From Ypsolopha sequella (Eukaryota; Arthropoda; Insecta; Lepidoptera; Ypsolophidae), in contig OW203988.1 in NCBI GenBank assembly GCA_934047225.1, positions 806,001 through 870,000 of the forward strand: a stretch of DNA of 64,000 nucleotides, given 5' to 3'. The notes beneath the pieces were generated by a model. It ran no database searches. It had not been told where the DNA came from and saw only the letters and a program-made list of their open reading frames with translations. The translations under genes and the position numbers were made by a program. Below, in pieces: positions 24,301-37,324 of the stretch (position 1 is the stretch's first letter; each line of letters opens with the position of its first letter).

Positions 24301-24681
24301 GAGAGAAGGTCGACGCTGATAGTTGATGCAAGCATGGATACCTATAATAGATGAGAGAAGGTCGACGCTGATAGTTGATGCAAGCATGGATACCTATAAT
24401 AGATGAGAGAAGGTCGACGCCGATAGTTGATGCAAGCATGGATACCTATAATAGATGAGAGAAGGTCGACGCCGATAGTTGATGCAAGCATGGATACCTA
24501 TAATAGATGAGAGAAGGTCGACGCTGATAGTTGATGCAAGCATGGATACCTATAATAGATGAGAGAAGGTCGACGCTGATAGTTGATGCAAGCATGGATA
24601 CCTATAGTAGATGAGAGAAGGTCGACGCTGATAGTTGATGCAAGCATGGATACCTATAGTAGATGAGAGAAGGTCGACGCC

Positions 24682-26010
24682 GATAGTTGATGCAAGCATG
24701 GATACCTATAATAGATGAGAGAAGGTCGACGCTGATAGTTGATGCAAGCATGGATACCTATAATAGATGAGAGAAGGTCGACGCTGATAGTTGATGCAAG
24801 CATGGATACCTATAGTAGATGAGAGAAGGTCGACGCTGATAGTTGATGCAAGCATGGATACCTATAATAGATGAGAAAAGGTCGACGCTGATAGTTGATG
24901 CAAGCATGGATACCTATAGTAGATGAGAGAAGGTCGACGCTGATAGTTGATGCAAGCATGGATACCTATAATAGATGAGAAAAGGTCGACGCTGATAGTT
25001 GATGCAAGCATGGATACCTATAATAGATGAGAGAAGGTCGACGCTGATAGTTGATGCAAGCATGGATACCTATAGTAGATGAGAGAAGGTCGACGCCGAT
25101 AGTTGATGCAAGCATGGATACCTATAATAGATGAGAAAAGGTCGACGCTGATAGTTGATGCAAGCATGGATACCTATAGTAGATGAGAGAAGGTCGACGC
25201 CGATAGTTGATGCAAGCATGGATACCTATAATAGATGAGAAAAGGTCGATGCCGATAGTTGATGCAAGCATGGATACCTATAATAGATGAGAGAAGGTTG
25301 ACGCCGATAGTTGATGCAAGCATGGATACCTATAGTAGATGAGAGAAGGTCGACGCCGATAGTTGATGCAAGCATGGATACCTATAATAGATGAGAGAAG
25401 GTCGACGCTGATAGTTGATGCAAGCATGGATACCTATAGTAGATGAGAGAAGGTCGACGCCGATAGTTGATGCAAGCATGGATACCTATAATAGATGAGA
25501 AAAGGTCGATGCCGATAGTTGATGCAAGCATGGATACCTATAATAGATGAGAGAAGGTTGACGCCGATAGTTGATGCAAGCATGGATACCTATAGTAGAT
25601 GAGAGAAGGTCGACGCCGATAGTTGATGCAAGCATGGATACCTATAATAGATGAGAAAAGGTCGATGCCGATAGTTGATGCAAGCATGGATACCTATAAT
25701 AGATGAGAGAAGGTTGACGCCGATAGTTGATGCAAGCATGGATACCTATAGTAGATGAGAGAAGGTCGACGCCGATAGTTGATGCAAGCATGGATACCTA
25801 TAATAGATGAGAGAAGGTTGACGCCGATAGTTGATGCAAGCATGGATACCTATTATAGATGAGAGAAGGTTGACGCCGATAGTTGATGCAAGCATGGATA
25901 CCTATAGTAGATGAGAGAAGGTTGACGCCGATAGTTGATGCAAGCATGGATACCTATAGTAGATGAGAGAAGGTCGACGCTGATAGTTGATGCAAGCATG
26001 GATACCTATA
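24682..26010. repeat. Satellite block duplicated at 27022-28350
   Basis: I compared this block line by line with the sequence 2340 bp (45 units) further on. All variant positions agree from about 24682 to 26010, then differ on both sides (24669, 24681; 26011). This is an identical ~1.33-kb (about 25-unit) segment within the array, evidence of recent block duplication or unequal exchange. Confidence 0.85.
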
Positions 26011-27021
26011 GTAGATGAGAGAAGGTCGACGCTGATAGTTGATGCAAGCATGGATACCTATAGTAGATGAGAGAAGGTTGACGCCGATAGTTGATGCAAG
26101 CATGGATACCTATAATAGATGAGAGAAGGTCGACGCCGATAGTTGATGCAAGCATGGATACCTATAATAGATGAGAGAAGGTCGACGCCGATAGTTGATG
26201 CAAGCATGGATACCTATAATAGATGAGAGAAGGTCGACGCCGATAGTTGATGCAAGCATGGATACCTATAATAGATGAGAGAAGGTCGACGCCGATAGTT
26301 GATGCAAGCATGGATACCTATAATAGATGAGAGAAGGTCGACGCCGATAGTTGATGCAAGCATGGATACCTATAATAGATGAGAGAAGGTCGACGCTGAT
26401 AGTTGATGCAAGCATGGATACCTATAATAGATGAGAGAAGGTCGACGCTGATAGTTGATGCAAGCATGGATACCTATAGTAGATGAGAGAAGGTCGACGC
26501 TGATAGTTGATGCAAGCATGGATACCTATAGTAGATGAGAGAAGGTCGACGCCGATAGTTGATGCAAGCATGGATACCTATAGTAGATGAGAGAAGGTCG
26601 ACGCTGATAGTTGATGCAAGCATGGATACCTATAGTAGATGAGAGAAGGTCGACGCCGATAGTTGATGCAAGCATGGATACCTATAATAGATGAGAGAAG
26701 GTCGACGCCGATAGTTGATGCAAGCATGGATACCTATAATAGATGAGAGAAGGTCGACGCTGATAGTTGATGCAAGCATGGATACCTATAATAGATGAGA
26801 GAAGGTCGACGCTGATAGTTGATGCAAGCATGGATACCTATAGTAGATGAGAGAAGGTCGACGCTGATAGTTGATGCAAGCATGGATACCTATAATAGAT
26901 GAGAAAAGGTCGACGCTGATAGTTGATGCAAGCATGGATACCTATAGTAGATGAGAGAAGGTCGACGCTGATAGTTGATGCAAGCATGGATACCTATAAT
27001 AGATGAGAAAAGGTCGACGCT

Positions 27022-28350
27022 GATAGTTGATGCAAGCATGGATACCTATAATAGATGAGAGAAGGTCGACGCTGATAGTTGATGCAAGCATGGATACCTA
27101 TAATAGATGAGAGAAGGTCGACGCTGATAGTTGATGCAAGCATGGATACCTATAGTAGATGAGAGAAGGTCGACGCTGATAGTTGATGCAAGCATGGATA
27201 CCTATAATAGATGAGAAAAGGTCGACGCTGATAGTTGATGCAAGCATGGATACCTATAGTAGATGAGAGAAGGTCGACGCTGATAGTTGATGCAAGCATG
27301 GATACCTATAATAGATGAGAAAAGGTCGACGCTGATAGTTGATGCAAGCATGGATACCTATAATAGATGAGAGAAGGTCGACGCTGATAGTTGATGCAAG
27401 CATGGATACCTATAGTAGATGAGAGAAGGTCGACGCCGATAGTTGATGCAAGCATGGATACCTATAATAGATGAGAAAAGGTCGACGCTGATAGTTGATG
27501 CAAGCATGGATACCTATAGTAGATGAGAGAAGGTCGACGCCGATAGTTGATGCAAGCATGGATACCTATAATAGATGAGAAAAGGTCGATGCCGATAGTT
27601 GATGCAAGCATGGATACCTATAATAGATGAGAGAAGGTTGACGCCGATAGTTGATGCAAGCATGGATACCTATAGTAGATGAGAGAAGGTCGACGCCGAT
27701 AGTTGATGCAAGCATGGATACCTATAATAGATGAGAGAAGGTCGACGCTGATAGTTGATGCAAGCATGGATACCTATAGTAGATGAGAGAAGGTCGACGC
27801 CGATAGTTGATGCAAGCATGGATACCTATAATAGATGAGAAAAGGTCGATGCCGATAGTTGATGCAAGCATGGATACCTATAATAGATGAGAGAAGGTTG
27901 ACGCCGATAGTTGATGCAAGCATGGATACCTATAGTAGATGAGAGAAGGTCGACGCCGATAGTTGATGCAAGCATGGATACCTATAATAGATGAGAAAAG
28001 GTCGATGCCGATAGTTGATGCAAGCATGGATACCTATAATAGATGAGAGAAGGTTGACGCCGATAGTTGATGCAAGCATGGATACCTATAGTAGATGAGA
28101 GAAGGTCGACGCCGATAGTTGATGCAAGCATGGATACCTATAATAGATGAGAGAAGGTTGACGCCGATAGTTGATGCAAGCATGGATACCTATTATAGAT
28201 GAGAGAAGGTTGACGCCGATAGTTGATGCAAGCATGGATACCTATAGTAGATGAGAGAAGGTTGACGCCGATAGTTGATGCAAGCATGGATACCTATAGT
28301 AGATGAGAGAAGGTCGACGCTGATAGTTGATGCAAGCATGGATACCTATA
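27022..28350. repeat. Second copy of duplicated satellite block
   Basis: Identical by inspection to 24682-26010, including rare variants such as 'gagaaaaggtcgatgccg' and 'cctattatag'. See that entry for the boundaries. Confidence 0.85.
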
Positions 28351-31300
28351 ATAGATGAGAGAAGGTTGACGCCGATAGTTGATGCAAGCATGGATACCTA
28401 TAATAGATGAGAGAAGGTCGACGCTGATAGTTGATGCAAGCATGGATACCTATAATAGATGAGAGAAGGTTGACGCCGATAGTTGATGCAAGCATGGATA
28501 CCTATAATAGATGAGAGAAGGTCGACGCTGATAGTTGATGCAAGCATGGATACCTATAATAGATGAGAGAAGGTCGATGCCGATAGTTGATGCAAGCATG
28601 GATACCTATAATAGATGAGAGAAGGTTGACGCCGATAGTTGATGCAAGCATGGATACCTATTATAGATGAGAGAAGGTTGACGCCGATAGTTGATGCAAG
28701 CATGGATACCTATTATAGATGAGAGAAGGTCGACGCCGATAGTTGATGCAAGCATGGATACCTATAATAGATGAGAAAAGGTCGATGCCGATAGTTGATG
28801 CAAGCATGGATACCTATAATAGATGAGAGAAGGTCGACGCCGATAGTTGATGCAAGCATGGATACCTATAATAGATGAGAGAAGGTCGACGCTGATAGTT
28901 GATGCAAGCATGGATACCTATAATAGATGAGAGAAGGTCGACGCTGATAGTTGATGCAAGCATGGATACCTATAATAGATGAGAAAAGGTCGATGCCGAT
29001 AGTTGATGCAAGCATGGATACCTATAATAGATGAGAGAAGGTTGACGCCGATAGTTGATGCAAGCATGGATACCTATAATAGATGAGAGAAGGTCGACGC
29101 TGATAGTTGATGCAAGCATGGATACCTATAATAGATGAGAGAAGGTCGATGCCGATAGTTGATGCAAGCATGGATACCTATAATAGATGAGAGAAGGTTG
29201 ACGCCGATAGTTGATGCAAGCATGGATACCTATTATAGATGAGAGAAGGTTGACGCCGATAGTTGATGCAAGCATGGATACCTATTATAGATGAGAGAAG
29301 GTCGACGCCGATAGTTGATGCAAGCATGGATACCTATAATAGATGAGAAAAGGTCGATGCCGATAGTTGATGCAAGCATGGATACCTATAATAGATGAGA
29401 GAAGGTTGACGCCGATAGTTGATGCAAGCATGGATACCTATTATAGATGAGAGAAGGTTGACGCCGATAGTTGATGCAAGCATGGATACCTATAGTAGAT
29501 GAGAGAAGGTTGACGCCGATAGTTGATGCAAGCATGGATACCTATAGTAGATGAGAGAAGGTCGACGCTGATAGTTGATGCAAGCATGGATACCTATAGT
29601 AGATGAGAGAAGGTTGACGCCGATAGTTGATGCAAGCATGGATACCTATAATAGATGAGAGAAGGTCGACGCCGATAGTTGATGCAAGCATGGATACCTA
29701 TAATAGATGAGAGAAGGTCGACGCTGATAGTTGATGCAAGCATGGATACCTATAGTAGATGAGAGAAGGTCGACGTCGATAGTTGATGCAAGCATGGATA
29801 CCTATAATAGATGAGAGAAGGTCGACGCCGATAGTTGATGCAAGCATGGATACCTATAATAGATGAGAGAAGGTCGACGTCGATAGTTGATGCAAGCATG
29901 GATACCTATAATAGATGAGAGAAGGTCGACGCCGATAGTTGATGCAAGCATGGATACCTATAATAGATGAGAGAAGGTCGACGCTGATAGTTGATGCAAG
30001 CATGGATACCTATAGTAGATGAGAGAAGGTTGACGCCGATAGTTGATGCAAGCATGGATACCTATAATAGATGAGAGAAGGTCGACGCTGATAGTTGATG
30101 CAAGCATGGATACCTATAATAGATGAGAGAAGGTCGACGCCGATAGTTGATGCAAGCATGGATACCTATAATAGATGAGAGAAGGTCGACGCTGATAGTT
30201 GATGCAAGCATGGATACCTATAGTAGATGAGAGAAGGTTGACGCCGATAGTTGATGCAAGCATGGATACCTATAATAGATGAGAGAAGGTCGACGCTGAT
30301 AGTTGATGCAAGCATGGATACCTATAATAGATGAGAGAAGGTCGACGCTGATAGTTGATGCAAGCATGGATACCTATAATAGATGAGAGAAGGTCGACGC
30401 TGATAGTTGATGCAAGCATGGATACCTATAATAGATGAGAGAAGGTCGACGCCGATAGTTGATGCAAGCATGGATACCTATAATAGATGAGAGAAGGTCG
30501 ACGCTGATAGTTGATGCAAGCATGGATACCTATAGTAGATGAGAGAAGGTTGACGCCGATAGTTGATGCAAGCATGGATACCTATAATAGATGAGAGAAG
30601 GTCGACGCTGATAGTTGATGCAAGCATGGATACCTATAATAGATGAGAGAAGGTCGACGCCGATAGTTGATGCAAGCATGGATACCTATAATAGATGAGA
30701 GAAGGTCGACGCTGATAGTTGATGCAAGCATGGATACCTATAGTAGATGAGAGAAGGTTGACGCCGATAGTTGATGCAAGCATGGATACCTATAATAGAT
30801 GAGAGAAGGTCGACGCTGATAGTTGATGCAAGCATGGATACCTATAATAGATGAGAGAAGGTCGACGCTGATAGTTGATGCAAGCATGGATACCTATAAT
30901 AGATGAGAGAAGGTCGACGCCGATAGTTGATGCAAGCATGAATACCTATAATAGATGAGAGAAGGTCGACGCTGATAGTTGATGCAAGCATGGATACCTA
31001 TAGTAGATGAGAGAAGGTTGACGCCGATAGTTGATGCAAGCATGGATACCTATAATAGATGAGAGAAGGTCGACGTCGATAGTTGATGCAAGCATGGATA
31101 CCTATTATAGATGAGAGAAGGTCGACGCTGATAGTTGATGCAAGCATGGATACCTATAATAGATGAGAGAAGGTCGACGCTGATAGTTGATGCAAGCATG
31201 GATACCTATAATAGATGAGAGAAGGTCGACGCTGATAGTTGATGCAAGCATGGATACCTATAATAGATGAGAGAAGGTCGACGCCGATAGTTGATGCAAG

Positions 31301-32773
31301 CATGAATACCTATAATAGATGAGAGAAGGTCGACGCTGATAGTTGATGCAAGCATGGATACCTATAGTAGATGAGAGAAGGTTGACGCCGATAGTTGATG
31401 CAAGCATGGATACCTATAATAGATGAGAGAAGGTCGACGTCGATAGTTGATGCAAGCATGGATACCTATAATAGATGAGAGAAGGTCGACGCTGATAGTT
31501 GATGCAAGCATGGATACCTATAATAGATGAGAGAAGGTCGACGCTGATAGTTGATGCAAGCATGGATACCTATAATAGATGAGAGAAGGTCGACGTCGAT
31601 AGTTGATGCAAGCATGGATACCTATAGTAGATGAGAGAAGGTCGACGCCGATAGTTGATGCAAGCATGAATACCTATAATAGATGAGAGAAGGTCGACGC
31701 TGATAGTTGATGCAAGCATGGATACCTATAGTAGATGAGAGAAGGTTGACGCCGATAGTTGATGCAAGCATGGATACCTATAATAGATGAGAGAAGGTCG
31801 ACGTCGATAGTTGATGCAAGCATGGATACCTATAATAGATGAGAGAAGGTCGACGTCGATAGTTGATGCAAGCATGGATACCTATAGTAGATGAGAGAAG
31901 GTCGACGCCGATAGTTGATGCAAGCATGAATACCTATAATAGATGAGAGAAGGTCGACGCTGATAGTTGATGCAAGCATGGATACCTATAGTAGATGAGA
32001 GAAGGTTGACGCCGATAGTTGATGCAAGCATGGATACCTATAATAGATGAGAGAAGGTCGACGCTGATAGTTGATGCAAGCATGGATACCTATAATAGAT
32101 GAGAGAAGGTCGACGCTGATAGTTGATGCAAGCATGGATACCTATAATAGATGAGAGAAGGTCGACGTCGATAGTTGATGCAAGCATGGATACCTATAAT
32201 AGATGAGAGAAGGTCGACGCTGATAGTTGATGCAAGCATGGATACCTATAATAGATGAGAGAAGGTCGACGCTGATAGTTGATGCAAGCATGGATACCTA
32301 TAATAGATGAGAGAAGGTCGACGCTGATAGTTGATGCAAGCATGGATACCTATAGTAGATGAGAGAAGGTCGACGCCGATAGTTGATGCAAGCATGAATA
32401 CCTATAATAGATGAGAGAAGGTCGACGCTGATAGTTGATGCAAGCATGGATACCTATAATAGATGAGAGAAGGTCGACGCTGATAGTTGATGCAAGCATG
32501 GATACCTATAATAGATGAGAGAAGGTCGACGCTGATAGTTGATGCAAGCATGGATACCTATAATAGATGAGAGAAGGTCGACGCTGATAGTTGATGCAAG
32601 CATGGATACCTATAGTAGATGAGAGAAGGTCGACGCTGATAGTTGATGCAAGCATGGATACCTATAGTAGATGAGAGAAGGTTGACGCCGATAGTTGATG
32701 CAAGCATGGATACCTATAATAGATGAGAGAAGGTCGATGCCGATAGTTGATGCAAGCATGGATACTTATTATA

Positions 32774-32930
32774 GGTATTATATTATAATATAATATTATA
32801 ATAATAGACATTTAACACAAACCATACACAAATAAAATTCAAATTCAAAATTTGTTCAAATTCAATTCAAATTTGTCAATATATATCAAATATATTCAAA
32901 TATCCGTAAATGTAAATGTCTTTTTAAAGA
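32774..32930. other. AT-rich junction with LINE-tail-like (AAATTC) tandem
   Basis: Palindromic 'tattatattataatataata' is followed by 'aataaaattcaaattcaaaa'. The latter resembles the minus-oriented LINE tail at 15690-15720. No gene. Confidence 0.4.
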
Positions 32931-33190
32931 AATTTCCTCTCGGCTGGTTGACGTTTCGGGGGACCCAAAAGCTGGCGCATACTTTGGACAACGCCTTAGT
33001 TTGGCAATCCAAAGAGGAAATGCTGCCAGCATTCTGGGAACCCTGCCACAAGACGGCGGCGATCTGGCCAACATTTTTTACTTAGTTTAATTTTACTTTA
33101 GGAGACATTTTAGTTTTATAGGTAAATTTGTAAGGTTTAATTTTAGTTTTATTTCATGTTATTTAAGTTTTTATGTTTCTGTTAATAAAA
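32930..33190 (+). pseudogene. LINE 3'-terminal relic, same family as 15477-16640
   Basis: The + strand codes, across frame breaks, for the last ~45 residues of the family: TTTTTAAAGAAATTTC gives LFKEIS-like residues, then 'ggcaatccaaagaggaaatg' aligns with AIQRGN and 'attctgggaaccctgccaca' with ILGTLP. A 'tttagtttaattttacttta' trailer follows, like the one after 16560. The frame is broken by indels. It is 5'-truncated, in the same orientation as the copy on the other side of the 52-bp satellite. Confidence 0.65.
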
Positions 33191-35299
33191 TTTCAAATAT
33201 TAAAAATATAAAGTAAGAAAGAGTGCAACTTAGGTAAATTGAAAATTAAAAAGATTGTAAAATTACATATTTTCATCAGTCAAATTAAACACCGTTTCAT
33301 TTAATCTGGTTATTTACTTGTTACTTGTTCATCATTTCATTTATTAGTTGCCAATACAATTTTTATCGACTTTTTCATGCACTATTGACGGAACAAAAGA
33401 CAAACTACTCTCCCCTCGCCCCGCATAGATTGGTCGATCGTGATTTCATACATTGTTCTTGCGTTTCTAGTCCCCTGGTTTATTCGTCCAAGATTTAAAC
33501 TAGTGAGTGAGGTCATGACGGGGTGAAATTAAAAAATATATAATATTGTAAAACTGAAATTTGCTAACTATTAGTTTTAAAACAATAATGTATAACTGAA
33601 ATTTGCTATTAGTTTCATTTGCGTTATTTTAATTTCAAAATAAAAAAAGATAAGCGACACATTTTCTTTATTACAGAAATATTTTTGCAATAAATTTTAA
33701 CAGTTTAAACTTAAAATGACAACACGCACAGCAATGTTAAAATGAGCAATATGAAACAGACAATACATATAAATAATGCTACCGGACTGCGAGCGATTTC
33801 CATTCATTACATTAACGATACAAAACGAGTAGCGGGCGGAGCCGGGTGAGAGCCATAACTCGTTAGTTGGAACGTGATTACAGCTTGTTCTATCACCTCC
33901 ATTACTGGACAAATGGAACCTTAGCAGTCGGTAATAGGGGTCATCTCTAGTGCGCGTTAACCTGCTCTCTGATGGAATTGAATGAATGAGGGGTTTAATT
34001 AAAGTGGGACATTTTTTACGATCGTGTATGCCGGTGTCTGCAGAGGGGTTAAATTCGACACGGACGGTGAATGTTCAGATAAAATTAAACTTACCTGAAT
34101 TTTCAGAGCGAAACCGGTCAGGTAACATCAAAAAAATCATTGATTCACGAGATACGTCTACAACGTATCGAAATGGTTTTAAAATAATAAAAAAACATTA
34201 AAAATACATTGTCTCGACATGAATCCCGAGTGAAATGTAAGCCACAGTCCACACTTACGTTTCACCGACGATTATTACGTCCCATCGTGACGGGTAGTGA
34301 GCCCTACCGCCGCCGTACTTCAGGCACAAATATGCACCAGCTTGACATGCCTACCGCAGTAAGCAGAACACAAGGTGGCTGGTGTAACAATAACATAATA
34401 GTTTGTGAAGTAGGTGATTCTTTAGTATCAGCTGGTTCACACAAGAAAGTGTGCTCCTGTGCGATAAGAGTAGTGCCCATCTTTCGAGCATTTAGATTTT
34501 ATGAGCAGGTTCGTTCTGTTTACAAAATATTTGAAGCTCTAGCCGCGGCGAATGTCATTTTTCGGTTTTAATTAAATCACGTGAATTATAAAAATCTCTT
34601 GAAATGGCATTAGATGTAGTCTGTATATTTAGTAATATTTTCTGTAAACACCAATATTATGCTACACCTCCAGAATGGACCCAAAGCTATACATTTCAAG
34701 TCTCGGGCAAAGCTCTACCTGATTTAATTGAAGCCCAAAAGATATGATGAGAATTCCGATAAATTTTTAAAATCTTCTTATTGGTAAATAACTGTGATGG
34801 TATGCCATCATCCCCCCCCCTTATGCTATAATTCATTACAATCTATGCACAATTTACTCTATCGCTACAATGACCTATCAAATATTCCTTAAGGAGTCCC
34901 TTACTAATACTCATCCTACCTCGTTCATTTCATTAAGTACGTAGTACTCTCGTGAAGGGACCCGAGCCTACACCTATTGAGCCCGCACCTCCACCTGCTG
35001 TGTGAGGATGTGACTCAATCTTTTGTGTTAATTAAAACGACGATAGTGTAAATGAGGGACCTAAAGATAATGGTGTTCACAAGATGAAACCGATAGCAAA
35101 TAATGTGTATTTTGTAGCAATTTATTGAAGTAAGTGTTCTTTGAACATTCATTTTAATAGAGCACGTTAATAGAACTTACTGATCGATTATTTCTAAAGG
35201 CTTTATTTAAACACTAAGAAATAAATAAAGATAATAAATTTATGAGACAAGAGAGGTGTAGTTCTTGTCTCCATTACTCTTTTCTATATTTATAAACAT
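33191..35299. other. No recognised gene
   Basis: Mixed AT-rich DNA with GC-richer patches (33780-33960, 34210-34350). Short frames at 33986 and 34209 have no family resemblance and no supporting context. I found no transposon terminus. Confidence 0.5.
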
Positions 35300-36170
35300 C
35301 CTTGCCAAACAGTTCTCTCTCGCTACCACTTTTACGCTGATGACCTGCAACTTTATGTTGATGCTCCTTAGAGAGCATTAATGAAGCAATTTGTGCTCTG
35401 AATAAGGATTTAAGTACAATATCGGTAGGGGCCAAGGCTTTTGGCTTGCTTGTGAACCAAGGTAAGTCGCAGGCTATCATTATAGGTAGTTCACGTTTGC
35501 TGTATAAAATTGACATAGACAAAATTCCAAGGCTTACATTTAATACTTTAGTAATCTCCTTCACAGACTCAGTGAAAAATTTGGAAGTAACGTTTGATAG
35601 AACGCTGTCTTGGGCTCCACGCGTGGAATCTTTGAGCAGAAAAATGTACGGTACGTTTCACGCATTAAAACGCACGCAGAGCTTTCTGTCAATCAAAACC
35701 AAATTATGCTAGGACAGTATTTTCTTCTCCCCATTCTAGATTACGCAAACGACTTCAAAATGTATGTATTCGATAAATTTTTTCTCTTCGTAAATACGAT
35801 CATGTCTCACAGTTCCGTTCCCAGTTAAATTGGCTTCCCAATCGTCATCGTAGAAATGCTCACATTCTTTCTCTTCTCCATAGTGTATTAAACAATCCCT
35901 CTGCTCCTAGTTACCTCCGTGGACGTTTCACATTCATTAATGAACGCGGGCGTGAAATGCGCTCCTGCAACAGTCAAAGGATAGCTATTACAGAAAACAG
36001 AACAGGATTTTACAGTGACTCGTTTTCGGTACACGCTACAAGACTCTGGAATCGCTTACCAGTGTCAATTCAGGCATTGAAAAATACAAATCACTTTAAA
36101 ATAAAAGTGAAACAATTTTTCTCAACAGAGTACTTAGCCATCTTAGAACTCAAATATCCAATACTATTAT
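35300..36170 (+). pseudogene. LINE reverse transcriptase C-terminal relic
   Basis: A 5'-truncated, frame-broken non-LTR RT. It begins around the catalytic box (RYHFYADDLQLY, near 35313-35350). After a stop and frameshift near 35365 it resumes in the frame 35446-35712 with VNQGKSQAIIIGS, VKNLEVTFDRTLSW and KMYGTFHALKR, the post-catalytic thumb region of Jockey/CR1-type LINEs. Further shifts follow; the C-terminal motif FYSDSFSVHATRLWNRLP is in the frame at 35957-36172. The GKS...IIG, NLxV and W(N)xLP spacing is the usual LINE arrangement. At least three breaks make it non-functional. Confidence 0.85.
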
Positions 36171-36460
36171 AATATTTGTATGTGTATATTTAATAGGTAT
36201 GTATTCATTTATTTAAGTATGTTCATGTATTTTTATATATAAGTTTATGTTTTAGATATTTAGGTTTATATTTTAATCTTGATCTCTCTATTATTTTCTT
36301 ATTAGTATTTACACCTCCGTATGTTATTTTGTTCATCTTTCTGTTAGTTACCAAGGGTTGCCTAGAAGATATTGCTATTAGCAATAAGTGCTGCCCTTGT
36401 AAACCATGTTTAATAGTATTTTTTGTCTTTAAGTTATTTGTGTAAATGTGGAAAGTGTTA
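36171..36460 (+). other. Probable LINE 3' untranslated relic
   Basis: Downstream of the RT relic. Contains 'agaagatattgctattagca' followed by 'ataagtgctgccct', resembling a conserved 3'-UTR hairpin of lepidopteran LINEs. The end is not defined. Confidence 0.5.
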
Positions 36461-37324
36461 TAAATATAAATACAATTATTTGGTAACACGCATAATATAG
36501 TAGGTACAAAGTGATCCTAACAACATAATAGATAAATAAACTAAAGCCTTATCTATTGTGCTTAACTTATTAAAATAAATAACAATAAAGTTATGTCTAA
36601 GTACCTATATATGTATATACGAGTACCGGCTGCCAACAAAATGGCCGTAACTCAGCATGATGCTGTGTTGACTTGCTATACCTATGAAGTAGGTAATCAT
36701 CTCGACACAATGCTTATTCTTAATGACTTATTCTGTTGCAGTCATTAGACCAGCTATCACTAAAACACGGTCAAATTTGAACACTTTATGACACACCTGA
36801 TAATTGTGCGGTTTTAAACGTTTTACACATATTAATAGTGTCTTATTGAAAGTTTTGAACGTTTTACACGTATACATATTTTATATAGTTTAATTTAAAG
36901 GTAAGTTTTTCTTAATTTAGTTAGGTATAATTTTATCTTTTATATTATTTAAGTTTTATATTGTTACATTAAATAATCAATGTCTCTGGTAAAATGATTT
37001 CAATAGTGTCTTATTGAAAGTTTTAAACGTTTTTATAATGATTTTGTTTTGAAACAGCACAGCAAATGATAACGATATATGTAGCGATAAATAAAAATAT
37101 TTAATGGGAGTTAACACACATATAAAGGTTATTGTAGATATATATTTCGACTACTAAGATAGTCGGCACGGTGAACTTTCGTTCAAGCTTTTACTCGCTG
37201 CTTCGCCCGCGTTGATCTGGTTTTTGGGAAGTCGAATCTTTAAATACTTTTCGGACCAATAATCTTGTGGTACGTGACTTTCTATCAGTGTGTGAATGCC
37301 GCAAAGTCATACATGCGATAAGAA
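36461..37324. other. AT-rich DNA, no gene
   Basis: Contains a short repeated phrase 'gtgtcttattgaaagttttg' (36837 and 37006). Nothing else recognised. Confidence 0.5.

Larger units (their letters stand above)
18318..32773. repeat. 52-bp satellite, 278 copies, 14.5 kb
   Basis: Each unit runs from 'gatgagagaaggtcgacgct' to 'atggatacctataata'. Unit starts checked at 18318, 18370, 18422, 23206, 24038, 25858 and 32722 are all exact multiples of 52 apart (14404 = 277 x 52). There is thus no net indel over the array. Variation is by substitution at few positions: GTCGAC/GTTGAC, gct/gcc/gtc, ataatag/atagtag/attatag, gagagaa/gagaaaa, cgacg/cgatg, tggata/tgaata. Variants recur in patterns, giving higher-order repeats. 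The last unit degenerates into 'tacttattataggtattata'. No open frame of note. Confidence 0.98.

Noticed and set aside
18318..32773. CRISPR array
   Set aside because: Contiguous 52-bp units with no unique spacers, in a eukaryotic genome: a satellite.
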